Shown here: positions 1-5,140 of the stretch, piece after piece | How positions within the stretch are numbered: position 1 is the first letter of the stretch | How the letters are laid out: every line of letters starts with the position of its first letter | Assembly: GCA_023127905.1 (NCBI GenBank) | Contig: JAGMEZ010000165.1 | Span: 1 to 6,639, forward strand | DNA from: Caldifarciminota bacterium | GTDB lineage: Bacteria > Hydrothermota > E44-bin80 | Direction: 5' to 3' | DNA: 6,639 bases | Program-made: the position numbers and the translations under genes | The notes under the pieces: generated by a model | Told to the model about the DNA's origin: nothing | Seen by the model: only the letters and a program-made list of their open reading frames with translations | Database searches by the model: none

Positions 1-33
1 ACATAAGACTTAAGACCACACATTCTTGGAGTA

Positions 34-133
34 GCAGAGCTTGCTCTGCGTTTCTTTGAGTGAAACAAGTTTCAGGCTGAGAGAAAATGATAAGTTTTGT
101 TGACAAAAAATGTAGGAGGGGTTTCCTAACCCC
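34..133. repeat. Cluster of three small palindromes upstream of the thiolase
   Basis: Three hairpin-forming sequences lie in 100 bp with no gene. The first is GCAGAGC/GCTCTGC at 34-49, followed by a T-rich stretch. The second is TGAAA/TTTCA at 61-74 with loop CAAG. The third is GGGGTT/AACCCC at 118-133 with loop TCCT. The first could end a transcript entering from the left, but its T tract is interrupted. Together they look like intergenic REP-type palindromes. No coding frame is convincing anywhere in 1-286; the open frame on the minus strand at 10-204 has no domain or motif I recognise. I see no clear promoter for the thiolase operon. Confidence 0.45.
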
Positions 134-153
134 GATAACAAAAAGGCAGTGCA

Positions 154-268
154 AAGTGTTAAGTGAAAAAGAGAAAAGTTAAGATGAGTGAGAAAATTAA
201 GCATTTTTGTGATTTTGTTGGTTTTGAGAGAGAGAGGTGTTCACTTGGCACTTATCACTAACCACTGA
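154..268. repeat. Degenerate 7-bp-period leader sequence
   Basis: From 242 to 268 the tetramer CACT recurs exactly every seven bases (242, 249, 256, 263), with the three intervening bases varying. A looser purine-rich 7-bp rhythm (AAGTGTT, then AAGTGAA) begins at 154. This is a spacer-like degenerate heptamer tract immediately before the thiolase ribosome binding site (GGAGGTG, 277-283). A similar rhythm occurs around the IS110 insertion point at 4918-6400. No function is evident. Confidence 0.4.
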
Positions 269-286
269 AGTATAATGGAGGTGTGA

Positions 287-1435
287 ATGAGAGAAGTAGG
301 AATCATTGGTGTAGGGATGACAAGGTTTAAGGAACACTGGGATAGTTCTCTCAGGGATCTTTTCGTCGAAGCAGCGCTCAAAGCACTTGATGATGCAAAG
401 GTTCCTATGATTGATTCTATTTATGTGGGTTCAATGTCGAGCGGGCTTTTTGTTGAACAGGAACACATAGGTCCAATGTTTGCTGAATATCTTGGAGTGA
501 AAAATGTACCCGCCATAAGAGTGGAATCTGCCTGTGCATCCGGTGCATTAGCATTTAGATTAGGTTATATTGAGGTAGCTTCCGGCTTGAGTGACATTGT
601 ACTTGTTTCGGGAGTTGAGAAGATGACAGATTGTGAAGACCCGACCAGTGCGCTTGCTGCTGCTGCTGATGTGGAATGCGAAGCATTTTTTGGTGCAACA
701 TTCCCTGCTCTATATGCACTGATAGCAAAAGCTCATATGGATAGGTACGGAACAACGAGAGAACAGCTTGCAGCAGTTTCTGTAAAGAATCACAAAAACG
801 GACTAAAAAATCCGGATGCGCAATTTCAGAGAGAGATAAGTTTAGACGCTGTTCTTAATTCTGTTATGATTGCAGATCCTCTTACGATTCTTCAGTGCTC
901 TCCTATAAGTGATGGAGCAGCTGCCATAATACTTGGTCCACTCGATATGGTAAGGAAGATGACAGATAAGGTTGTAAAAATAACAGGTTCTGGCGTAGCG
1001 ACAGATACAATTGCGCTTCATTCAAGAAAGGATGTAACTTCGCTTGATGCAGTAAAACTCTCAGCAGAGCGAGCATATAAAATGGCAAATAGAAAACCGA
1101 AAGATATCAATGTTTGTGAGGTACATGATTGTTTTTCAATTGCAGAACTCGTTACAATAGAGGAACTTGGTTTTGTCGAGAAAGGGAAGAGCGGACAGTT
1201 TGTAGTTGAGGGGAATACAGAGATAGATGGGAAGATTCCCATCAATACAAGTGGAGGTCTCAAGTCAAAAGGGCATCCGGTAGGCGCAACAGGTATAGCT
1301 CAGATAATTGAGATACACAAACAACTGACTGGTAATGCAGGTGAACGGCAGGTGAAGGACGCAAAAATTGGAATGGCACAAAATATGGGAGGAACTGGTG
1401 CATCGTCGGTTGTTCACATAATGGAGGTGGTATAA
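287..1435 (+). CDS. Thiolase family protein (acetyl-CoA acetyltransferase / SCP2-like)
   Basis: This 382-aa protein is full length for a thiolase. It should catalyse acyl-CoA condensation or thiolysis in the cytoplasm. The nucleophilic cysteine is C83 in ESACASGA. The usual NEAF loop is replaced by EVHDCF (H280), and the GHPVGATG box carries H330. The second active-site cysteine of classical thiolases (CxGGG) is absent: the C-terminal loop reads [10 protein letters not shown]. This pattern is known for archaeal and SCP2-type thiolases, which rely on a Cys/His/His set. The start is supported by GGAGGTG at 277-283. The next gene overlaps by one base (TAATG) and encodes a DUF35 protein, the typical partner. 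In archaea this pair works with HMG-CoA synthase, but no such gene lies in this window, so the substrate is open: acetoacetyl-CoA formation, beta-oxidation or another acyl-CoA pathway. The family call is very secure; the pathway is not. Confidence 0.93.
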   Translation: MREVGIIGVGMTRFKEHWDSSLRDLFVEAALKALDDAKVPMIDSIYVGSMSSGLFVEQEHIGPMFAEYLGVKNVPAIRVESACASGALAFRLGYIEVASGLSDIVLVSGVEKMTDCEDPTSALAAAADVECEAFFGATFPALYALIAKAHMDRYGTTREQLAAVSVKNHKNGLKNPDAQFQREISLDAVLNSVMIADPLTILQCSPISDGAAAIILGPLDMVRKMTDKVVKITGSGVATDTIALHSRKDVTSLDAVKLSAERAYKMANRKPKDINVCEVHDCFSIAELVTIEELGFVEKGKSGQFVVEGNTEIDGKIPINTSGGLKSKGHPVGATGIAQIIEIHKQLTGNAGERQVKDAKIGMAQNMGGTGASSVVHIMEVV

Positions 1436-1824
1436 TGAGTTCGCCGAAGATTTGGAGACAAAGGATAGAACGATATAGATTACTTGGACAAAAATGTAAG
1501 GGTTGCGGTAAGGTTTACTTTCCCAAGAGACTTGTATGCCCTGAGTGTGGTGGAAGGGATTTTGGTGAAGAATCGATGCCTGAAACGGGTAAGATAGTGA
1601 CCTATACAACCGTCTATGTTGGTCCGAAATTCATGGAAAATGATACACCTTACGTCGTTGCAATAATTGAATTTGCTAATGGTGTAAGGGTAACAACGCA
1701 GGTCGTTGATGTATCTCCAGAAGAGGTATCAGCTGGGAAAGAAGTGAAATTTGTTTTTAGGAAACTCAAAGATGAAGGGAAAACTGGAGTAATAGTTTAC
1801 GGATATAAAGCACAACTTGTTTAG
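1435..1824 (+). CDS. DUF35 / OB-fold zinc-ribbon acyl-CoA-binding partner of thiolase
   Basis: This 129-aa protein has the standard DUF35 layout. An N-terminal helix (about 1-20) leads into a rubredoxin-like zinc ribbon with C21-x2-C24 and C35-x2-C38. A C-terminal OB fold spans about 46-129, with GKIVTYTTV, PYVVAIIEF and GVRVTTQV strands. In archaeal thiolase/HMG-CoA synthase assemblies the homologous protein bridges the enzymes and helps hold the CoA substrate; that role is transferred here from the family. The start codon shares its A with the thiolase stop (TAATG). The ribosome site GGAGGTGG (1423-1430) lies inside the thiolase gene, so the two are translationally coupled and probably made in matching amounts. 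All four zinc cysteines are present, and nothing suggests degeneration. Confidence 0.9.
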   Translation: MSSPKIWRQRIERYRLLGQKCKGCGKVYFPKRLVCPECGGRDFGEESMPETGKIVTYTTVYVGPKFMENDTPYVVAIIEFANGVRVTTQVVDVSPEEVSAGKEVKFVFRKLKDEGKTGVIVYGYKAQLV

Positions 1825-1842
1825 GCACATACAAGGATAAAG

Positions 1843-1896
1843 GAGTGTCATTGCGAATAAACACTCTTATTGACAATTGAAGCAATCTCGATTTTT
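1843..1896. repeat. Decayed MITE/REP-like hairpin, possible terminator
   Basis: The sequence contains GTCATTGCGA and, 3' of it, GAAGCAATCTCG, the two ends of a widespread family of intergenic palindromes (recognised from memory). One fold pairs ATTG 1850-1853 with CAAT 1874-1877 and AATAA 1856-1860 with TTATT 1867-1871, across a 2x2 internal loop. GAGTGT 1843-1848 can instead pair with ACACTC 1861-1866. Five T residues follow at 1892-1896, so it may end the thiolase operon transcript. The rest of the 1825-2006 gap holds only a lone TATAAT at 1906-1911, without a well-spaced -35 box, and the ribosome site of the next gene. Confidence 0.4.
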
Positions 1897-2006
1897 CATA
1901 TGGACTATAATCTATGCCAAAGAATTACGAAAAATATCAACGATTAAAGCGTTTAGGGATGTTGGAAATAATAACTATCAAACAATTAAACCAAGGAGGT
2001 TAGTGT

Positions 2007-2318
2007 ATGAAAGAGGATAGCAAATACAAATCGGCAAGGGAGAGGGTGGAGGAAATAAAAGCATTTTATGTTCATTTATTTATTTACATAATTGTAAATG
2101 TCGGATTGATTTTGGTGAATGTTCTTACATCACCATATAGTCTGTGGTTCTACTGGCCTCTCATGGGATGGGGAATAGGGCTTGTAGCCCATGCATTCAG
2201 TGTTTTCGGTATAAGAGGAATGTTTGGAAAAGAATGGGAAGAGAAGAAAATAAAGGAAATATTGGAAAAGGAGAAAAAAACAGTAAAGAAGGCCACGAAG
2301 ACTACGAGTAAAAAGTAA
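2007..2318 (+). CDS. Small 2TM-domain membrane protein
   Basis: This 103-aa protein matches the 2TM domain pattern (Pfam 2TM family), also found at the N terminus of some histidine kinases. An amphipathic charged N terminus (1-18) is followed by transmembrane segment 1 at about 20-41 and segment 2 at about 46-68 (rich in W, G and aromatics). A lysine/glutamate-rich cytoplasmic tail follows (75-103), likely helical and ending in a basic KKATKTTSKK stretch. It is predicted to be an inner-membrane protein with both ends in the cytoplasm. The ribosome site AAGGAGGT at 1993-2000 fixes the start. It appears to be a stand-alone 2TM protein without a kinase domain. The family's biochemical role is unknown to me, and the neighbours give no clear clue. 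Confidence 0.8.
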   Translation: MKEDSKYKSARERVEEIKAFYVHLFIYIIVNVGLILVNVLTSPYSLWFYWPLMGWGIGLVAHAFSVFGIRGMFGKEWEEKKIKEILEKEKKTVKKATKTTSKK

Positions 2319-2340
2319 AAAAGGGGACAGGCTACTTTTT
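2311..2340. repeat. REP-like GGGACAG motif with flanking inverted repeat
   Basis: AAAAGTA (2311-2317) and TACTTTT (2333-2339) are inverted copies enclosing GGGGACAGGC, and the right arm ends in five T residues. The motif GGGACAGGCTACTTTTT is one I recall near REP-associated (Y1-type) transposases in many genomes. It overlaps the stop codon of the 2TM gene and ends 18 bases before the next start. It could act as a weak terminator, but the stem is AT-rich. Related GGGWCAG motifs occur elsewhere in the window. Confidence 0.4.
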
Positions 2341-2358
2341 CATTGAAAGGAGAGTCAT

Positions 2359-2985
2359 TTGAAATATAAATTAAGCCTGGTTTTGTTCGCGGTGCTGATG
2401 ATTTCAGTGCTGGGCTGTGGACCAAAAGTGATGGTTCCGCCAAGGATTGACCTCACGCAACACGAAATAGTAGGCATTATCGAATTCAAATGTTTAAACG
2501 AAGGTGATCTCGGATCCTATGCAAAAAAGAAATTCATAGAAGCAATAAGGCGAGACCAGGGAATGGTACGGATTGTTGAACTTGGAAATGAGGGTGAAGT
2601 TCTTAAGAATATTGGCAGTGATAGGTTGGATCAGGATGCATTTAAGGTTATAGGTGAAAAATACGCGGTAAGCACAATATTTGTTGGTGAACTTCTTATC
2701 TCAAATGTTAGACCAGACATCACAATAACGCCCGGGCTTGGCTACATGAGCTTTGCGGCTGAAGTAGATGCAAAGCTTGATGTGATGATGGTTGAGATCT
2801 CAAGTGGTGCATCTATCTGGAGTAGTTCTTCAAATGCAACACAACAAGTCGGCCATGTTAGCATCTTTGGCGGTGAGTTCTTCACTTTTGATGCTGAGGA
2901 TCCCGATGAGGCTTATGGTAAACTCATCAATAACCTGGTAGAGAAGGCGTCGAAAGATTTCAGGGCGACGTGGGTTAGAAAATAG
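2359..2985 (+). CDS. CsgG/LpoB-like lipoprotein (putative)
   Basis: This 208-aa protein starts with TTG, supported by AAAGGAGA just upstream (2346-2353). The signal peptide has KYK, then a hydrophobic stretch, then a lipobox VLGC with C20 as the lipidated residue, so the mature protein is anchored to a membrane facing the periplasm. Residues 36-80 (HEIVGIIEF, an acidic turn, YAKKKFIEAIRRD, VRIVEL) and 96-118 (KVIGEKYAVSTIFVGELL) follow the beta-helix-beta pattern of the CsgG/LpoB/TolB-N superfamily. In that superfamily a short-lived helix EA(I/L) is followed by a parallel strand. The later strands 132-160 (VDAKLDVMMVEISSGASIWSS) fit the same fold, where a ligand or partner face is built. Proteins of this type act as secretion channels, cell-wall synthase activators or assembly lipoproteins; which applies here cannot be told. 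The lipoprotein call is strong, the fold assignment moderate. Confidence 0.65.
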   Translation: MKYKLSLVLFAVLMISVLGCGPKVMVPPRIDLTQHEIVGIIEFKCLNEGDLGSYAKKKFIEAIRRDQGMVRIVELGNEGEVLKNIGSDRLDQDAFKVIGEKYAVSTIFVGELLISNVRPDITITPGLGYMSFAAEVDAKLDVMMVEISSGASIWSSSSNATQQVGHVSIFGGEFFTFDAEDPDEAYGKLINNLVEKASKDFRATWVRK

Positions 2986-3140
2986 AACCATTTTAGCATA
3001 TTCACATCAGTTTTTGCATCAATTTCTGCCTGTTTTACTGCTTTGGCTATCTCAACCTCTTTTGTTTCCTGAGAATAAAAGATTATTGGGATAATAATTA
3101 AAGTAACTGATAGAAATAAAGATATGGATTTTTTCAGCAT
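2986..3140 (-). pseudogene. N-terminal fragment of a secreted protein gene
   Basis: A start codon at 3140 is preceded by a good ribosome site (AAAAGGAGAGG, complement of 3142-3152). It opens with a clean signal peptide, MLKKSISLFLSVTLIIIPIIFYS. After cleavage the protein reads ETKEVEIAKAVKQAEIDA, then KTDVNMLKWF, a helical lysine/glutamate segment ending at a W-F pair. After about residue 52 the frame runs into the reverse complement of the upstream lipoprotein gene and continues only as its shadow, stopping at 2913. The resemblance to small secreted proteins in which an AxxDAxxDVN..WF stretch precedes a glycine-rich membrane segment is from memory. The fragment is therefore probably the first ~50 codons of a gene whose rest was lost. 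It follows the propeller lipoprotein on the same strand, 62 bases downstream. Confidence 0.5.
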
Positions 3141-3150
3141 TTCCTCTCCT

Positions 3151-3179
3151 TTTCACAGGGGCACATTTCAAAGGGTCAG
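3151..3179. repeat. Two-unit TTTCAMAGGG repeat, copy A
   Basis: TTTCACAGGG (3151-3160) and ATTTCAAAGGGTCAG (3165-3179) are two units of one motif, 15 bases apart. A second pair, in reverse order, lies at 4577-4608. ATTTCAAAGGGTCA is identical over 14 bases between 3165-3178 and 4577-4590. The repeat occupies the gap between the propeller lipoprotein and the truncated secreted-protein gene. Confidence 0.6.
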
Positions 3180-3202
3180 CTATAAATTTGTAATATCAAA
3201 AC

Positions 3203-4294
3203 TCAATTAATATGCTTAGGGAATTTTATTATGTATAATTTCGTTTCTCTTGTTTTCTTTCTCATTCCCACACAAAGGATTTTGTCTCCATTTGGTGACC
3301 AATCAAATGCCCAGAAAGCAAATGCCCAATACGAAAAGATCTTTTTATCTCTACGCCTTAAAATTAAACTTCTCTCAAATGTTGGGTAGATTATTGAAAG
3401 CAGTTTTAGGGTATCAGGCTCTAAAAAATAACGGGGAATAATAGGTTCTGAATAGATCAACCATTCTCCAGAGGGAGATACCTCAAAACCAATTCCATCA
3501 AGATCTTCAAGTGAGCATATATATTCTTTTAATAGTTGATGAGTGTTATTAGATAGATTAAGTAGTTCTAACCTTCTAATCCAAGGTCTATAATTGTTCA
3601 GGCTTTTTGCGATAGTCTTTTCTATAACCACTTTATTATCAGTGATATATCGTGCTGAATTAACAGAACTTAGTGCTAGTAATGTATCAGGATGTAGAGC
3701 AGTTAATCTTATAGGTTCCAAATTGTCAATCAATGATTTTTCGTAGAGAGATAATACACCACCAGCATTATGATGATAAAAAACATTTTCTGGAGTTTTT
3801 ATAAATAAGAAGTTGTGATCATTAGCATCCCTCAGGAAAAATTCATTGTCTTCTTCGTAAATTCGTGTTGTTTCCTTTGTAGAAGTGTTAAATTTATAAA
3901 TGATGTAAATATCGTGATCATCTCTTTTGGATGTTTTACCTGCCTCGAATATAAATGTACTGTCAGTTGACCAAAAAGCAAATTTAAGAAAACTATAATT
4001 CTCTGAAGGATAACTGAAAACCTCCTCAAAGCTAGGCTTTTTCGTTGTATCTGCAATAAAGAAATGGAAACTTTTGTACCAACTTCCAATATCGTCTGGA
4101 ATGCATGCTAATATAAGTATCTTATCTCCACTTGGTGACCATTTTGCGGTCGAGATTTCATATTTTCGGGGTAAGCCAAGTTCATATTCATAAGTATCTA
4201 AATATAAAGGATGTTCTTTTTTTCTACAACTAAAAATAGAGATTACTAAAAAAATTAAAAGAAATAATAATTTTCTATCACAGTTTATAAACAT
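3203..4294 (-). CDS. PD40/TolB-type beta-propeller lipoprotein
   Basis: A start at 4294 gives 363 aa. I prefer it to an upstream ATG at 4321 because GGAGGT (complement of 4299-4304) lies just before it and the lipoprotein signal then begins properly. The signal peptide is MFINCDRK, then a long hydrophobic run and IFSC, with C23 as the lipid-bearing cysteine. The mature part has PD40-type repeats: KWSPSGDKIL (51-60), FWSTDSTFIF (108-116), EVSPSGEWLIYS (271-282) and DWSPNGDKIL (331-340). Tryptophan/aspartate-rich strands such as KLYIIKF close the propeller. This is expected to be a periplasm-facing scaffold of WD40-like blades; no catalytic residues are evident. It lies two bases downstream of the HExxH-gene remnant, so the two were once an operon. 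The reading frame is intact. The specific role is unknown. Confidence 0.75.
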   Translation of the reverse strand: MFINCDRKLLFLLIFLVISIFSCRKKEHPLYLDTYEYELGLPRKYEISTAKWSPSGDKILILACIPDDIGSWYKSFHFFIADTTKKPSFEEVFSYPSENYSFLKFAFWSTDSTFIFEAGKTSKRDDHDIYIIYKFNTSTKETTRIYEEDNEFFLRDANDHNFLFIKTPENVFYHHNAGGVLSLYEKSLIDNLEPIRLTALHPDTLLALSSVNSARYITDNKVVIEKTIAKSLNNYRPWIRRLELLNLSNNTHQLLKEYICSLEDLDGIGFEVSPSGEWLIYSEPIIPRYFLEPDTLKLLSIIYPTFERSLILRRRDKKIFSYWAFAFWAFDWSPNGDKILCVGMRKKTRETKLYIIKFPKHIN

Positions 4295-4296
4295 TA

Positions 4297-4587
4297 TTAC
4301 CTCCAGCCTAAACCATACCACAAAGTACCTATAGTCCAGGGAAAAACATTTGTCCTCAAGTCATAACAATACTTGTAAGCCTGATCTTCGTATAAACCAC
4401 CTTTTCCTGTTCTTTAATGGAAACTTTCATGAGCTAATATTTCTGATAGTTTATAAGATTGATTAAATACATCACAATTAATTGCAACATTACGAGTTTC
4501 CATGTTAGTAATACCGGTTAGTTGACCAGTAGGTGAAATATTACCGTACTTATCAATCTTCTCTAAAGGAGTTTGAATTTCAAAGGG
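4297..4587 (-). pseudogene. Remnant of an HExxH metallopeptidase-like gene with one internal stop
   Basis: On the minus strand a frame is open from 4587 to the stop at 4297-4299, except for one TAA at 4416-4414. The first part (57 codons) includes IDKYGNISPTGQLTGIT and ends in LSEILAHESFH, an HExxH zinc-binding motif on a hydrophobic helix. After the stop the same frame continues for 38 codons with GGLYEDQAYKYCYDLR, where E/D residues sit where a third zinc ligand is expected, and ends WYGLGWR. The continuity across the stop suggests a single nonsense change (for example CAA to TAA) in a real gene. The 5' part is missing: the frame is cut by a TGA inside repeat copy B. The stop lies two bases before the propeller lipoprotein start, so this was its upstream operon partner. 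The peptidase family cannot be named. Confidence 0.55.
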
Positions 4588-4618
4588 TCATGCATTTCAC
4601 AGGGTCAGGTCTGCAAAT
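4577..4618. repeat. Two-unit TTTCAMAGGG repeat, copy B, with REP-like GGGTCAG
   Basis: ATTTCAAAGGGTCA (4577-4590) and ATTTCACAGGGTCAG (4594-4608) are the same two units as copy A at 3151-3179, but in the opposite order. The second unit continues into GGGTCAGGTCTGCAAAT, another form of the GGGWCAG REP-like motif. The repeat marks where the HExxH-gene remnant loses its 5' part. Confidence 0.6.
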
Positions 4619-4914
4619 AGAATTAGTAGTATGATACTTCTGTAGGATCATGATTTTGGAATATGTTTTTTCTTATTTACCGCAATAGATAACATGGAAA
4701 AAAGCACCAGGGAATTCAATGCATGAATTTATTGCCATAAAAGGAGTCTATTATGCAAATTACTTCTTGTCAACTATTTTCTTTTTGCAGGCTTGTCCCA
4801 TATTTTATTTCTATTACTTATCAAGAATGGTCGCTGTCCCTAATAAACATTATCCTTTTCTAACACCAAATGAAAAAAGTTTCAAGTGGAAAAGGAAGAA
4901 AGTTTACAAGTTTA
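4619..4914. other. Non-coding stretch with two inverted REP-like motifs
   Basis: I see no convincing gene here. On the minus strand GGGACAAGCCTGCAAAAAG (4781-4799) and AGGGACAGCGACCATTCTT (4823-4841) are two forms of the GGGWCAG motif, 42 bases apart and in the same orientation; those at 2324, 3173 and 4602 read on the plus strand. Near 4901-4916 the octamer AGTTTACA is present twice in tandem, directly before the IS110 target site. A 36-codon frame at 4753-4863 with AAAAGGAG upstream has no recognisable content and contains both motifs. Confidence 0.45.
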
Positions 4915-4929
4915 CAGCCTCCGTATATG
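4915..4929 (+). other. IS110 left junction (left target, core and left donor end)
   Basis: CAGCCTCCGT (4915-4924) is the left target including the core; its last nine bases recur exactly in the bridge RNA at 5003-5011. The bases from CGT onward (to 4929) are the element's left end and pair with the RNA segment 5098-5106. The core dinucleotide is CG or GT, both within the CGT repeat. Confidence 0.75.
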
Positions 4930-4944
4930 TTAAGACTTTTATTG

Positions 4945-4972
4945 TGGACAAATTTAATTATTTGTGTATAAT
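4945..4972 (+). promoter_or_regulatory. Resident promoter within the IS110 left end
   Basis: TGGACA (4945-4950, five of six matches to TTGACA) is 16 bases before a perfect TATAAT (4967-4972). Transcription would begin near 4979, just before the first guide hairpin at 4983, and would run through the bridge RNA into the transposase gene. Confidence 0.55.
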
Positions 4973-5125
4973 AGAATTTCTTGGGGAGCAGGTGCAGACT
5001 CTAGCCTCCGTGTCGTTTAACGACTTGGGACGAATGTCACCCTGCTCCCTTTCTGTCAGGAAGCAACAGACTCGAAAACCTATTGCATTAACCGTTTTAT
5101 ATGCGGATGTCTTTGCTTTCCAGAA
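4948..5125 (+). ncRNA. IS110 bridge RNA (target- and donor-binding loops)
   Basis: The IS110-group left end is known to encode a bridge RNA that pairs with both target and donor DNA. Here an optional 5' hairpin ACAAAT/ATTTGT (4948-4965) precedes two hairpins with internal loops. The target-binding hairpin is closed by GGGGAGCAGG (4983-4992) with CCTGCTCCCT (5041-5050). It has a distal GTCG/CGAC stem (5012-5024), left guide AGCCUCCGU (5003-5011) and right guide GGGACG (5027-5032). The guides match 4916-4924 exactly and the complement of 6377-6382 exactly. The donor-binding hairpin is closed by 5059-5071 with 5109-5121, with bulges at 5067 and 5117. It has left guide AAAACCUAUUG (5075-5085), matching 6368-6378 with one U-G wobble, and right guide UAUAUGCGG (5098-5106), pairing with 4921-4929 with two wobbles. 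The exact ends are unknown; if transcription starts at the resident promoter, the 5' hairpin is excluded. Confidence 0.85.
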
Positions 5126-5140
5126 CCAAAAGGAGGTCTT

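Noticed and set aside
271..276. Perfect TATAAT just upstream of the thiolase
   Set aside because: It directly abuts the ribosome site GGAGGTG, so transcription would start within or after it. The nearest -35-like TTGGCA (245-250) is 20 bases away.
1265..1609. Minus-strand frame of 114 codons across the thiolase/DUF35 junction
   Set aside because: It is opposite two well-conserved genes and lacks a convincing start site or motif.
1906..1911. TATAAT upstream of the 2TM gene
   Set aside because: The only TTGACA (1870-1875) is 30 bases away, too far for a sigma-70 promoter; at most a lone -10 element.
3250..3441. Plus-strand frame opposite the propeller lipoprotein
   Set aside because: It is a shadow of the minus-strand lipoprotein gene, which has a signal peptide, a lipobox and repeated PD40 motifs.
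4753..4863. A 36-codon frame with AAAAGGAG upstream
   Set aside because: It contains two REP-like motifs in reverse orientation and shows no protein-like signal beyond a plausible ribosome site.
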